Below, piece by piece: positions 43,694-52,414 of a stretch of DNA of 64,000 nucleotides; the stretch's first letter is position 1; each line of letters starts with the position of its first letter. Source of the stretch: Kiloniella sp. EL199. Its GTDB lineage: Bacteria > Pseudomonadota > Alphaproteobacteria > Kiloniellales > Kiloniellaceae. Position numbers and translations under genes: made by a program. Location: the NCBI RefSeq assembly GCF_900313065.1, contig NZ_OMPU01000001.1, positions 56,821-120,820 on the forward strand. The letters are read 5' to 3'. The notes under the pieces are model-generated. The model searched no databases, was not told the DNA's origin, and saw only the letters and a program-made list of their open reading frames with translations.

Positions 43694-45169
43694 TCATGTC
43701 ATCTCAATAGAACGGGGAATATCGACTGTTGCATTCAGGCCCTGAACGGGAAGATTGATCAAATCAAAATGTCCATGATGGGCCTGAATAACGCTGTTAA
43801 CGATACTCAATCCCAGACCACTGCCCCCGGTTTCTCTATTTCTGGATTTCTCCAGACGGTAAAAAGGTTTGAGGACATTTTTCATTTCATCCTCTGGAAT
43901 ACCTGGACCTTTATCCATAACTTCAATCAAAACACGACTTGGCTCTATTGTTAAGCTGACCTTTGCCTGAAATCCGTATTTAACTGCATTTGCGACAAGA
44001 TTCGTAATTGCACGTTGTAAAGCTTTGGGCCGCCCCCTCATGTTCCCCTTTAACATACCATCCAAAGGCACTGACTTTTCATGGGAACTGAAAACGGTTC
44101 CCTGTGTTCTTAACGTCGGATACTGTATGGGCATAAAGGTAACCGGCATGCCAACATCCGAAAAGTCATCACATATACTTTGAACCAGAGATACGATTTC
44201 AAAATATTCTTCATCTTCTCTTTCCAGCCCTCCCTTGAGAAAGTCAATCGCATCTTTTGTCATACCAAGCATTAGATCCAGATCAGAAAGGATCTTGTTT
44301 CGTAAAGTTTCATCTTCGATATATTCAGCCCGCAACCTCAAACGAGTGGCAGGTGTACGCAGGTCATGAGAGATTGCCGTTAGCATACGTGTTCTTTCGT
44401 CCAGAACTTCTGCTTTCTCTTTCTGTTCTGCTGAAAGGCTGCGGACGATACCTTTTGCTTCTTCTGACCAAAGACCCGTCACCTTCACGTCTTCCAGATC
44501 ATCACTGCTTTCACTCAGGATTTTGAAAGGTCGGAGTAACGCCCGGGTTCCAACGGCATAAAACACCCCGGAAAAAGCCATCCCCGCCAGACAAATCAAC
44601 AACCATTGGATTTCAGTGATACGGGCTTTCCAGTATTTTGGGCTTGAAACAACCAGCCTTTCCCCATTGCTAAAGACAATAAAAAGTCTTGCTCGACTAT
44701 CGTGTCGTGCGATCGCAGACACAAGAAACGTCAACTTGGCTGTTAGATCTTCGGGGGGATAATCGGATTTCAAAATCCGCTGACGAGGATTACGATCAAG
44801 AAGCTCAAGGTAAATTCGCGGGTTAGGTCCGAATTGAGAATTTGTATTAAGAAGGAAATGTTCCTCCATAATTTGAGCCTCGTTAAGCTCATTTTCGTTA
44901 ATCAAAGCAAATTGCACAGCATCGGATCGATTAAAGTTCTCAACTGACAAAAGTCTCCGCTCTAACGGCATACGAGAAATATCTTCATAAACCCGTGCAA
45001 TGACAGGCCCGATCCAGGTTGTTTCAGCAATTTCAGCTCTACGATTAATAATGGCACCAACCCCGACAGACGCGAAACTTGCCGCAAGGAAGCCGCATAA
45101 AAACCCAAAAAGAAGAATTCTCGGACGTATTCTGGCTGGAAGATATTTTTCTATCAAACGAAAGGACAT
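43694..45169 (-). CDS. Sensor histidine kinase (EnvZ/GtrS type)
   Basis: From ATG 45169 the kinase has 491 residues: two membrane helices (about 20-42 and 189-206) enclosing a periplasmic sensor of about 145 residues, a HAMP-like linker, the H-box ISHDLRTPATRLR (phospho-His about 268), N-box RAITNLVANAVKYG, G1 DKGPGIP and G2 GGSGLGLS. A TTG at 45181 would add four residues. It lies 8 bp after the response regulator gene and divergent from the sugar transporter (46223 onward). In Pseudomonas a GtrS/GltR pair next to gtsABCD controls glucose uptake, and a comparable role here is likely but not proven. Confidence 0.87.
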   Translation of the reverse strand: MSFRLIEKYLPARIRPRILLFGFLCGFLAASFASVGVGAIINRRAEIAETTWIGPVIARVYEDISRMPLERRLLSVENFNRSDAVQFALINENELNEAQIMEEHFLLNTNSQFGPNPRIYLELLDRNPRQRILKSDYPPEDLTAKLTFLVSAIARHDSRARLFIVFSNGERLVVSSPKYWKARITEIQWLLICLAGMAFSGVFYAVGTRALLRPFKILSESSDDLEDVKVTGLWSEEAKGIVRSLSAEQKEKAEVLDERTRMLTAISHDLRTPATRLRLRAEYIEDETLRNKILSDLDLMLGMTKDAIDFLKGGLEREDEEYFEIVSLVQSICDDFSDVGMPVTFMPIQYPTLRTQGTVFSSHEKSVPLDGMLKGNMRGRPKALQRAITNLVANAVKYGFQAKVSLTIEPSRVLIEVMDKGPGIPEDEMKNVLKPFYRLEKSRNRETGGSGLGLSIVNSVIQAHHGHFDLINLPVQGLNATVDIPRSIEMT

Positions 45170-45177
45170 GTCTGTGA

Positions 45178-45939
45178 TCAAGGCCTACTTTGAACCGGTG
45201 AGACTGTATTCACAGAAACTTTCTCAGCAAAAATATATCCCTGACCTCGCACAGTTTTAATCAGCTTTGGTCGATCAGCATCGCTTTCAAGTTTTTTGCG
45301 CAAACGGCTGACTTGAATATCAATGCTTCGATCAAAGGCAATAGCTTCTACACCTCTGGTCGCGTTGATCAAATCATCACGAGTTAAAATATTTTGCGGC
45401 TGTTCCAAAAAAGCAATAAGAAGCGCAAATTCACCGGATGAAAGATGAACAACAAACTTGTCAGGCGATCTTATTTCACGTTTTCCTTCATGTACCTGCC
45501 AACCAGAAAATTTAAAAACTCTGTTGGAAACTCTAGCTTCATCGCCAGTTTCATCATCGGTCCCCGCCCCCGTTACACGACGAAAAATTGCCTTCATACG
45601 TGCCAAAAGTTCCCTGGGATTGAAGGGCTTTTCCAAATAGTCATCTGCCCCAACTTCCAATCCAACAATGCGATCAGAATCACCAGTTACAGCCGTAAGC
45701 ATAATGATCGGAACATCAGATTTTTCACGGACAGAACGACAAAGGCTTAAACCATCTTCACCGGGAAGCATGATATCGAGAATAATCAAATCAATTGACC
45801 ATTTATTCAATTCTCGACGCATTTCTTCGCCCGATCCGGCTTCAGAGACTCGAAACCCGCGTTGCGTGAGAAACCCTGTTAAAAGATCTCTTATCTCTTC
45901 ATCATCATCTACGATCAGTAGATGTTTGGCCTTTTCCAT
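45178..45939 (-). CDS. OmpR-family response regulator (GltR-like by context)
   Basis: The 253-residue protein has a receiver domain with acidic cluster VDDDEE, phospho-acceptor Asp55 in LIILDIMLPGEDG, the switch Thr in MLTAVT and Lys in LEKPF, then an OmpR-type winged helix (about 150-235, RGVEAIAFDRSIDIQVSRLRKKLE (part), VRGQGYIF). It pairs with the adjacent sensor kinase. The 283-bp region to the gts-type operon contains no other gene, so it is the natural candidate for controlling sugar import. The last residues overlap the kinase start region by a few bases. Confidence 0.9.
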   Translation of the reverse strand: MEKAKHLLIVDDDEEIRDLLTGFLTQRGFRVSEAGSGEEMRRELNKWSIDLIILDIMLPGEDGLSLCRSVREKSDVPIIMLTAVTGDSDRIVGLEVGADDYLEKPFNPRELLARMKAIFRRVTGAGTDDETGDEARVSNRVFKFSGWQVHEGKREIRSPDKFVVHLSSGEFALLIAFLEQPQNILTRDDLINATRGVEAIAFDRSIDIQVSRLRKKLESDADRPKLIKTVRGQGYIFAEKVSVNTVSPVQSRP

Positions 45940-46222
45940 TCATTTACCTGTCTTTTTTCGCTAATGCGGCAACCCATTAAAAACAAAACACTTTTCCCCG
46001 CTATTGTAACGGTTTGTGACGAAGCGAATGATCTGCAATCTTCTGTTACCTTAAAGTAGTCGCAAGTTGCACGCGATAGGGCTTTACTAAGGCTATCGGA
46101 ACCCTAGCATTCTGAACAGCTAACTATAATCTATGGGACGCTCTTTGGTTCCTTGTCAATATCGCACACGAAATTGGGCCATAATCATGTTGGCTCCACT
46201 TCACACGGGGAAGAAAATGGGA
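45940..46222. other. Divergent regulatory region between response regulator and sugar importer
   Basis: This 283-bp region should carry the promoters of the two-component genes and of the sugar importer. A TGTAAC/GTTAC pair at about 46004-46048 is far apart and weak. I see no convincing known operator or RNA element. An in-frame ATG at 46133 would give an N-terminal extension unlike any signal peptide, so I do not use it. Confidence 0.5.
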
Positions 46223-47485
46223 ATGAAATCTTTTACTCAAAAACTCGCATTTACGACGGCTTTGGTAAGCTCCATTACGCTGGGAGCGTTATCTGCACAG
46301 GCAGAACCAACAGCAGAAGTCCTGCACTACTGGACATCTGGTGGCGAAGCGAAAGCAGTTAAAGCACTAAAAGAAGACTTTGAAGCAAATGGCGGCAAGT
46401 GGGTCGATGCGCCAGTAGCTGGTGGTGGTGGTGATGCCCAAGCTGCTGTTTTGCGCTCACGTGTCCTATCCGGAAACCCGCCTGCGGCAGTTCAAATTAA
46501 AGGACCGAATATTCAGGAATGGGCCGAAGCAGGTGCATTGGGTGATTTGACAGAACTCGGCAAGCAAGAAGGTTGGGATGATGTTCTTCCACCATTACTT
46601 CAAGACATCGTTAAACACGATGGAAAATATGTTGCCGTGCCTGTAAATATTCACCGCGTAGACTGGATTTGGGCAAACCCTGAAACCTTGGCAAAAGTTG
46701 ATGGTGAACCACCACGCACTTGGAAAGAATTCAATGTCCTTGCCGATAAACTACAAGCAGCTGGCATCACGCCACTTGCTCATGGCGGACAACCATGGCA
46801 GGACGCGACAGTGTTTGAAACAGTTGCGCTTGGCATTGGTGGCGCAGAATTCTTTAATAAAGCCTTCATCGAAAAAGACACCGCAACGATTAAATCAGAC
46901 ACCATGAAAAAGGTGTTCGATCAGATGCGCAAAATGCGCGGCTATGTTGATGCCGATTTCCCAGGACGAGACTGGAACCTTGCCACAAGCATGGTCATGC
47001 GTGGTGAAGCCGCAATGCAGATCATGGGCGATTGGGCCAAAGGTGAATTTATCGCTGCTGGAAAAGCCCCTGGTAAAGACTTCCTCTGTATTCCAACTCC
47101 CTCAAACGGCGGATACATCCTTAACTCTGACAGCTTTGCAATGTTTAACGTCAGCAGCGACGATGACAAAGCCGGTCAGCAGCTACTTGCACGTTTGATC
47201 CTGGGCGAGAAGTTTCAGGAAACTTTTAACCTCTATAAAGGTTCAATTCCGGCAAGAATGGGCGTATCCACTGAAAACTTTGATGAGTGTGCTGTAAAGT
47301 CCATGATTGATCTTCAGGCAGCATCAGAAGGTGGAACTCTGGTTGGTTCTGTAGCACATGAAATAGCTGCGGCGGGCGCTATCCGTGGTGCGGTACTGGA
47401 TGTTGTAACAGAGCATTTCAATTCTGATATGACATCAGACGCGGCTGTAGAACGTCTTGCAGAAGCGATGGAACTCGCTGAATAA
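46223..47485 (+). CDS. gtsA: Sugar ABC transporter substrate-binding protein (GtsA-like)
   Basis: I start at ATG 46223 (MKSFTQKLAF): GGGGAAG is 9 bp upstream and a Sec signal peptide (ending SAQA at about 25) follows. The 420-residue protein is an extracellular solute-binding family 1 protein with LHYWTSGGEAKAVKAL, PVAGGGGDAQAAVL and the NPPAAVQIKGPNIQEWAE segment (written in parts), matching the glucose-binding protein GtsA of pseudomonads as I recall it. It probably delivers glucose or another aldose to the permeases at 47.7-49.5 kb. A strong hairpin after its stop likely keeps it more abundant than those permeases. Confidence 0.83.
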   Translation: MKSFTQKLAFTTALVSSITLGALSAQAEPTAEVLHYWTSGGEAKAVKALKEDFEANGGKWVDAPVAGGGGDAQAAVLRSRVLSGNPPAAVQIKGPNIQEWAEAGALGDLTELGKQEGWDDVLPPLLQDIVKHDGKYVAVPVNIHRVDWIWANPETLAKVDGEPPRTWKEFNVLADKLQAAGITPLAHGGQPWQDATVFETVALGIGGAEFFNKAFIEKDTATIKSDTMKKVFDQMRKMRGYVDADFPGRDWNLATSMVMRGEAAMQIMGDWAKGEFIAAGKAPGKDFLCIPTPSNGGYILNSDSFAMFNVSSDDDKAGQQLLARLILGEKFQETFNLYKGSIPARMGVSTENFDECAVKSMIDLQAASEGGTLVGSVAHEIAAAGAIRGAVLDVVTEHFNSDMTSDAAVERLAEAMELAE

Positions 47486-47493
47486 TCCTCCCG

Positions 47494-47533
47494 AAAATGG
47501 CGACTCGCTTCGTTTTGTGTGTCGCCATTTTTT
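47494..47533 (+). terminator. Hairpin terminator between binding-protein and permease genes
   Basis: AAAATGGCGAC (47494-47504) pairs perfectly with GTCGCCATTTT (47521-47531), followed by TT. It lies 9 bp after the binding-protein stop and 150 bp before the first permease. Partial termination here would give more binding protein than permease, a common arrangement. Confidence 0.8.
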
Positions 47534-47682
47534 CAGGATAAGCATGTTATGTACATGTGCACTTTAAAGTTTTTCAATCTGCGCGATCTTTGGCTGAAAA
47601 GCTTTATCTGTTTGACTTAAAGCATTGGCAACCTCTTGTAACGCTACTTACCTGATGTTCCGTACCGTATGCTCCAGAATAA

Positions 47683-48603
47683 ATGATGAGCCTCATGACT
47701 CAAAAATCCATACCAGCCCCCAAACCAATCAATAATTGGTTTCGCCGGAATGTATCCAAACTGGTTGTAGCACCAACTTTTGGTCTAATCATATTCTTTG
47801 TTTATGGCTTTATAGCCTGGACGGGATATGTATCTTTCACAAAATCCAAAATGCTACCAACCTATTCATTCGAAGGTTTTTACCAGTACATACGCCTTTG
47901 GAAAATGACACCTTGGAATGTTGCGATGGAAAACCTGCTTGTTTTTGGCAGTTTGTTTATCCTCATCGCAATTGTTCTTGGGTGCCTACTCGCGATCGCA
48001 CTGGACCAGAAAGTCCGTGCCGAAGGCGCCTTGCGAACCGTTTACCTCTACCCCATGGCGATTTCCTTTATCATCACAGGTACTGCCTGGAAATGGATAT
48101 TAAACCCGGGTCTTGGCATTCAGAAACTGGTTCAATCCTGGGGCTGGGAAAGTTTCTCCTTTAACTGGCTTATCAATAGTGAAATGGCGATCTACACCCT
48201 GGTGATAGCAGCGGTCTGGCAGTCATCTGGCTTTGTCATGGCACTCTTCCTTGCAGCATTAAGGGGGGTAGATAGTGAAATCATAAAAGCGGCCTATCTG
48301 GACGGTGCTTCCTTATCACGTATTTATCTCGTTATCATACTACCAACGTTACGCCCCGTATTCCTGAGTTGCTTTTTTATTCTCACCCACATGGCAGTGA
48401 AAAGCTTTGATCTTGTTGTCGCACTCACAGGTGGCGGCCCGGGCTATAGCACAATCATGCCCGCCAATTTCATGTATGAAATGACATTCCGCCGCAACCA
48501 GATCGGTCTTGGCGCAGCATCGGCAATGATGATGCTTGCAACGGTAATGGCCATTGTTATCCCTTATCTCTATTCCGAACTAAGGGAGAAGAAAAATGGC
48601 TGA
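47683..48603 (+). CDS. gtsB: Sugar ABC transporter permease (GtsB-like)
   Basis: This 306-residue inner-membrane protein has six helices starting at about 28, and the EAA-loop signature EIIKAAYLDGASLSRIYLVIILP (in part) near residue 205. It matches MalF-type permeases of family-1 binding-protein systems. It pairs with the following gene as the heterodimeric channel. The start at 47683 is one of two adjacent ATG codons (47683, 47686). The gene overlaps the next permease by 8 bp. Confidence 0.88.
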   Translation: MMSLMTQKSIPAPKPINNWFRRNVSKLVVAPTFGLIIFFVYGFIAWTGYVSFTKSKMLPTYSFEGFYQYIRLWKMTPWNVAMENLLVFGSLFILIAIVLGCLLAIALDQKVRAEGALRTVYLYPMAISFIITGTAWKWILNPGLGIQKLVQSWGWESFSFNWLINSEMAIYTLVIAAVWQSSGFVMALFLAALRGVDSEIIKAAYLDGASLSRIYLVIILPTLRPVFLSCFFILTHMAVKSFDLVVALTGGGPGYSTIMPANFMYEMTFRRNQIGLGAASAMMMLATVMAIVIPYLYSELREKKNG

Positions 48604-49483
48604 TCTATCCGCACTCCCGGGTGGTCAAAGCCCATGGCAATCAGCCGCAAGATTTGGCCTCTATACACTTCTGTTGATTTTTGGAGCCTATTATATTCTG
48701 CCACTGATTGTCGTTCTTTCAACCTCGTTGAAAGATCTTGACGAAATCCGTAATGGCACCCTGTTATCCCTACCGGCAGAGATAAATTTCGATGCATGGG
48801 GCTATGCCTGGAATAAAGCTTGTATCGGTGTTAGCTGCACCGGTCTCAAGCCTTACTTCTGGAATTCAGTGGCCATGACCATTCCAGCGGTTCTGATCTC
48901 TACTCTTCTTGGCGCACTGACCGGCTATGCACTCACCAAATTCAAGTTCAAGGGTGCAAATTTGGTCTTCGCGATGATCCTGTTTGGCTGTTTTATCCCC
49001 TTTCAGGTTGTATTGCTTCCTATGGCTCAATCATTGGGTTTCTTGCGAATTGCCAACACAGTACCGGGTTTGGTTCTGGTCCATATTGTCTATGGTCTCC
49101 CCTTTACGGTGCTTTTTTTCAGAAACTATTACGTCAATATTCCAGACGATCTGATCAAAGCTGCGACAATTGATGGCGCTGGCTTCTTTATGATTTTCTG
49201 GCGCATCATGTTGCCATTATCGCCACCGATTATCGTCGTAACTATTATCTGGCAGTTCACTCAAATCTGGAACGATTTCCTTTTTGGAGCCTCTTTCACC
49301 ACCGGTGGAGGACAACCGGTAACTGTCGCACTCAACAACCTTGTAAACACAACAACTGGCGTCAAACGATACAATGTGGATATGGCTGCTGCACTGATTA
49401 CAGCAGCACCAACACTCGTCGTATATGTATTGGCAGGTCGTTACTTCGTACGCGGTCTAACCGCAGGCTCTGTTAAAGGGTAA
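48596..49483 (+). CDS. gtsC: Sugar ABC transporter permease (GtsC-like)
   Basis: This 295-residue inner-membrane protein is a MalG-type permease with six helices and the EAA-loop DDLIKAATIDGAGFFMIFWRI near residues 183-203 (split in family terms into DDLIKAATIDGAG). It follows the GtsB-like gene with an 8-bp overlap and precedes the ATPase by 14 bp. Together they form the channel for the sugar bound by the 46223 protein. Start at ATG 48596 has a Shine-Dalgarno AGGGAGAA. Confidence 0.9.
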   Translation: MADLSALPGGQSPWQSAARFGLYTLLLIFGAYYILPLIVVLSTSLKDLDEIRNGTLLSLPAEINFDAWGYAWNKACIGVSCTGLKPYFWNSVAMTIPAVLISTLLGALTGYALTKFKFKGANLVFAMILFGCFIPFQVVLLPMAQSLGFLRIANTVPGLVLVHIVYGLPFTVLFFRNYYVNIPDDLIKAATIDGAGFFMIFWRIMLPLSPPIIVVTIIWQFTQIWNDFLFGASFTTGGGQPVTVALNNLVNTTTGVKRYNVDMAAALITAAPTLVVYVLAGRYFVRGLTAGSVKG

Positions 49484-49497
49484 GGAGAAAAATACTC

Positions 49498-50622
49498 ATG
49501 GCATCCCTATCCATTCAAAATGTCAAAAAATCATATGGCGCTGTCGAGGTTCTCAAAGGCATTGACCTTGATCTTGAAGATGGTGAATTTTTGGTTCTTT
49601 TGGGACCATCCGGTTGCGGAAAATCAACACTGCTGAATATGATCGCAGGTCTGGATACCATTTCAGATGGCGAAATCCTGATTGATCAGAATGTCGTAAA
49701 CGACGTGCATCCAAAAGACCGTGATATAGCTATGGTTTTCCAAAGCTACGCACTTTATCCCAACATGTCCGTTGCCCGAAACATTGGCTTTGGCCTCGAA
49801 ATGCGCAAGGTCACCAAGGAAGAACGCGAAAAGCGCGTTGATGAAGCCGCACGGATGCTGCAGATTGACCACTTAAGCGACCGGAAACCTGCACAACTTT
49901 CGGGTGGGCAGCGGCAACGCGTTGCCATGGGGCGCGCACTTGTACGTGACCCTGAAATCTTTTTGTTTGATGAGCCTTTGTCAAATCTGGACGCCAAACT
50001 TCGTGTGGAAATGCGGACAGAAATCAAAAAACTGCACCAGCGTCTTGGCACAACCATGGTCTATGTGACCCACGACCAAATAGAGGCCATGACACTTGCC
50101 AGTCGCATTGCTATTCTGCGAGAGGGCGAAGTTCAACAGTTTGCTAGCCCACAGGAAGTTTACGAAAAACCCGCCAACATGTACGTAGCCGGTTTTGTTG
50201 GTTCTCCGCCGATGAACTTTGTTCCCGCGGCTGTTGTCAGCGAAGATGGCAAATTAGGTGTTTCTATTGAACGAACAGCCAATGGAAACAGAAGTTCCGT
50301 TTTCCTGGCTTTACCAGATGATAGACAGGATATCGGTGACTGGGTAGGACGGGATGTAATTCTCGGGATCAGACCTGAAACACTTACTCACCGTTCAGAT
50401 GCAGAAATATCTTTGAATAAAGGCCTTCAGGCATTTGACTGTCAGGTGGAAGTATTAGAACCTACGGGTGCAGATACACTAACCTATATCGAACTTGGCG
50501 GGCGTGAAGTGATCGCGCGTGTTAACCCCTATAATACCACAGCACCAGAGGAAACAATGGCGTTCATGGTCGATATGGGAAAAGCCAGTCTCTTTGACCC
50601 CAAAACCGAACTTCGCATCTAA
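49498..50622 (+). CDS. Sugar ABC transporter ATP-binding protein (UgpC/MalK family)
   Basis: The complete 374-residue ATPase has Walker A GPSGCGKST (about 36-44), signature LSGGQRQR (about 135), Walker [12 protein letters not shown]-loop THDQ and a C-terminal TOBE-type domain from about 240. It energises the GtsB/GtsC-type permeases directly upstream. The partial protein at 2-706 is a second member of the same family for a different importer. The two proteins share the same motif spacing in the comparable region. No regulatory MalT-type interaction can be inferred. Confidence 0.93.
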   Translation: MASLSIQNVKKSYGAVEVLKGIDLDLEDGEFLVLLGPSGCGKSTLLNMIAGLDTISDGEILIDQNVVNDVHPKDRDIAMVFQSYALYPNMSVARNIGFGLEMRKVTKEEREKRVDEAARMLQIDHLSDRKPAQLSGGQRQRVAMGRALVRDPEIFLFDEPLSNLDAKLRVEMRTEIKKLHQRLGTTMVYVTHDQIEAMTLASRIAILREGEVQQFASPQEVYEKPANMYVAGFVGSPPMNFVPAAVVSEDGKLGVSIERTANGNRSSVFLALPDDRQDIGDWVGRDVILGIRPETLTHRSDAEISLNKGLQAFDCQVEVLEPTGADTLTYIELGGREVIARVNPYNTTAPEETMAFMVDMGKASLFDPKTELRI

Positions 50623-50641
50623 AGCACAGCAAAGATAAAAC

Positions 50642-51532
50642 ATGACAGTAAACATGACAGCCCAAAAGGCTTTGCCTGAGAAAGTATGGCAGGGACCAGC
50701 CCTGTTGGGTGAGGCCCCCCTGTGGGACTATCGTACAAACTTTCTTTACTGGGTTGATATCGAGAATAGTAAACTCTATCGACAAAAAGTTGATGGTTCA
50801 GACTACTCGTCAATAGATCTTCCCGCCCCTGCTGGGTCAATTGCTCTGTGTCATAAGAATGGACTGATTGTTGCTTTGGGTCAGGGGCTTTCCCATATTG
50901 ATCCAGACCGTGATGTTATTACAGCTATAGCACCCGAATTGTGCGATGATAACTGTTTGATGAATGATGGTAAGGCCGACAGGTCGGGTAACTTTGTCTT
51001 TGGAGCAAAACATCTCAAGGAATGCGATCCGGTTGCAGGTAGCTGGCGCTATCAGTCTGGTCGAATAACGCCATTGGAGCAAAAATTCATTGTCTTCAAT
51101 GGCCCGGCGTTTAGTCCTGCAGGCGACAGAATTTATTTCGCAGACTCACCCTCGCAAAAAATCATGACCGCGAGTTATAGCCCAACAGAAGGGGTAACCA
51201 CAGAGCCAGAAGTTTTTGTTCAACTATCCGGCAATGATGGTTATCCTGATGGAATGACAGTGGATAGTGAAGGTTATCTTTGGAATGCACAGTGGGATGG
51301 CTGGGCAATTACACGGTATCACCCTAACGGAACCGTTGATCAAAAAATTGATATGCCCGTTCAACGTCCCACCTCACTTTGTTTTGGTGGAGAAGATCTT
51401 AAAACGCTTTTTGTAACCTCGGCATCAACCCGACTATCCACCGAAGAACTCACAGAAAACCCAGATGCAGGTGCTTTGTTCAAATTAGATTTACAAGTTG
51501 CCGGGTTGCCAGAAGAAATCATCACTCATTAG
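50642..51532 (+). CDS. SMP-30/gluconolactonase-family lactonase
   Basis: The 296-residue soluble protein matches the SMP-30/LRE beta-propeller lactonases: WQGPALLGEAPLWD at the start (metal-binding Glu), LPAPAGSIALC, MNDGKADRSGNFVFGA (metal-binding Asn and the DR segment), and DGYPDGMTVDSEGYLW near residue 205. These hydrolyse aldonolactones such as gluconolactone. It follows the sugar importer ATPase by 19 bp and precedes an SDR dehydrogenase, fitting a step from aldose via lactone to aldonate. The specific lactone is not shown by sequence. Confidence 0.85.
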   Translation: MTVNMTAQKALPEKVWQGPALLGEAPLWDYRTNFLYWVDIENSKLYRQKVDGSDYSSIDLPAPAGSIALCHKNGLIVALGQGLSHIDPDRDVITAIAPELCDDNCLMNDGKADRSGNFVFGAKHLKECDPVAGSWRYQSGRITPLEQKFIVFNGPAFSPAGDRIYFADSPSQKIMTASYSPTEGVTTEPEVFVQLSGNDGYPDGMTVDSEGYLWNAQWDGWAITRYHPNGTVDQKIDMPVQRPTSLCFGGEDLKTLFVTSASTRLSTEELTENPDAGALFKLDLQVAGLPEEIITH

Positions 51533-51548
51533 ATTAAAGTTCTCAATT

Positions 51549-52349
51549 ATGCTTTTGAATAATAAAAATATTCTTATAACCGGGTCCAGTAGTGGAATTG
51601 GCCGTGTTATCGCAGAAGAAGCACTAAGTGAAGGTGCCAAGGTTTTCTTGCACGGACGGCGTGATCATCTTGTCGAACAGGCTTTATCCGAGCTAAACAA
51701 AGATTTTGGCGCTGATCGCGTTGCCGGGCTTGCCGGTGATATCGCTGACCCAACATTTCCCGAGAAACTGGTTGCAGCCGCCGTCAAGCAATTCGGCAAT
51801 CTGCATGGTTTGGTCAACAACGCCGGGATATCACCGCGCCATAACATTGATACCGCTTCTGCCGAAGGTTTTGATCAAGTCATGTCGATCAACTTACGTG
51901 CACCAATGCTGACTATTCAGGCCGCGATACAGAGTTTTCGGGATAATGGGTCTGCAAGTATCGTTAATATCGGGTCAATAAATGCCCACTGCGGGCAACC
52001 GGACCTTCTGCTCTATTCAACATCCAAAGGCGGTCTTCAAACACTGACTAGAAATCTTGGGGATGCTCTGGGTCCGGAAAAAATTCGTGTCAATCAGATC
52101 AATGTCGGATGGACCTATACGGAAAACGAGCACCAGCTTCAACTCGCAGAAGGTAGTCCAGAGAACTGGCTCGACAATGTATCACCGCTGTCAGCCCCTT
52201 CAGGCACTATCCTTCGCCCTGAACAGGTTGCCAATCATGTGGTATTCTGGTTGTCAGATAAATCAGCGCCCGTCAGCGGCACCGTTTTTGAAGTCGAGCA
52301 ATACCCACTTATCGGACGTAATCGCGTTACCAGCGGACAAGAGAAATAA
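51549..52349 (+). CDS. Short-chain dehydrogenase/reductase (probable aldose 1-dehydrogenase)
   Basis: I start at ATG 51549 because the family Rossmann start follows at once (NILITGSSSGIGRV, TGxxxGxG at 11-18). The 266-residue enzyme carries NNAG (about 90-93), catalytic Ser143, Tyr156 and Lys160 (YSTSK) and Asn115. In its setting, between a lactonase and a sugar-acid dehydratase, it probably oxidises the imported aldose to the lactone using NAD(P)+. It overlaps neither neighbour. A different role, such as reduction of a keto-sugar, is possible. Confidence 0.83.
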   Translation: MLLNNKNILITGSSSGIGRVIAEEALSEGAKVFLHGRRDHLVEQALSELNKDFGADRVAGLAGDIADPTFPEKLVAAAVKQFGNLHGLVNNAGISPRHNIDTASAEGFDQVMSINLRAPMLTIQAAIQSFRDNGSASIVNIGSINAHCGQPDLLLYSTSKGGLQTLTRNLGDALGPEKIRVNQINVGWTYTENEHQLQLAEGSPENWLDNVSPLSAPSGTILRPEQVANHVVFWLSDKSAPVSGTVFEVEQYPLIGRNRVTSGQEK

Positions 52350-52414
52350 CTTTTCGCAAACATAATTTTTCCCAGACAAAGCCCCATAGCGCATTCCGGT
52401 TTAATAAAGAGAAT

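Noticed and set aside
46133..46222. Upstream in-frame start for the sugar-binding protein
   Set aside because: The extra residues do not resemble a signal peptide, whereas the ATG at 46223 is directly followed by one and has a correctly spaced Shine-Dalgarno.
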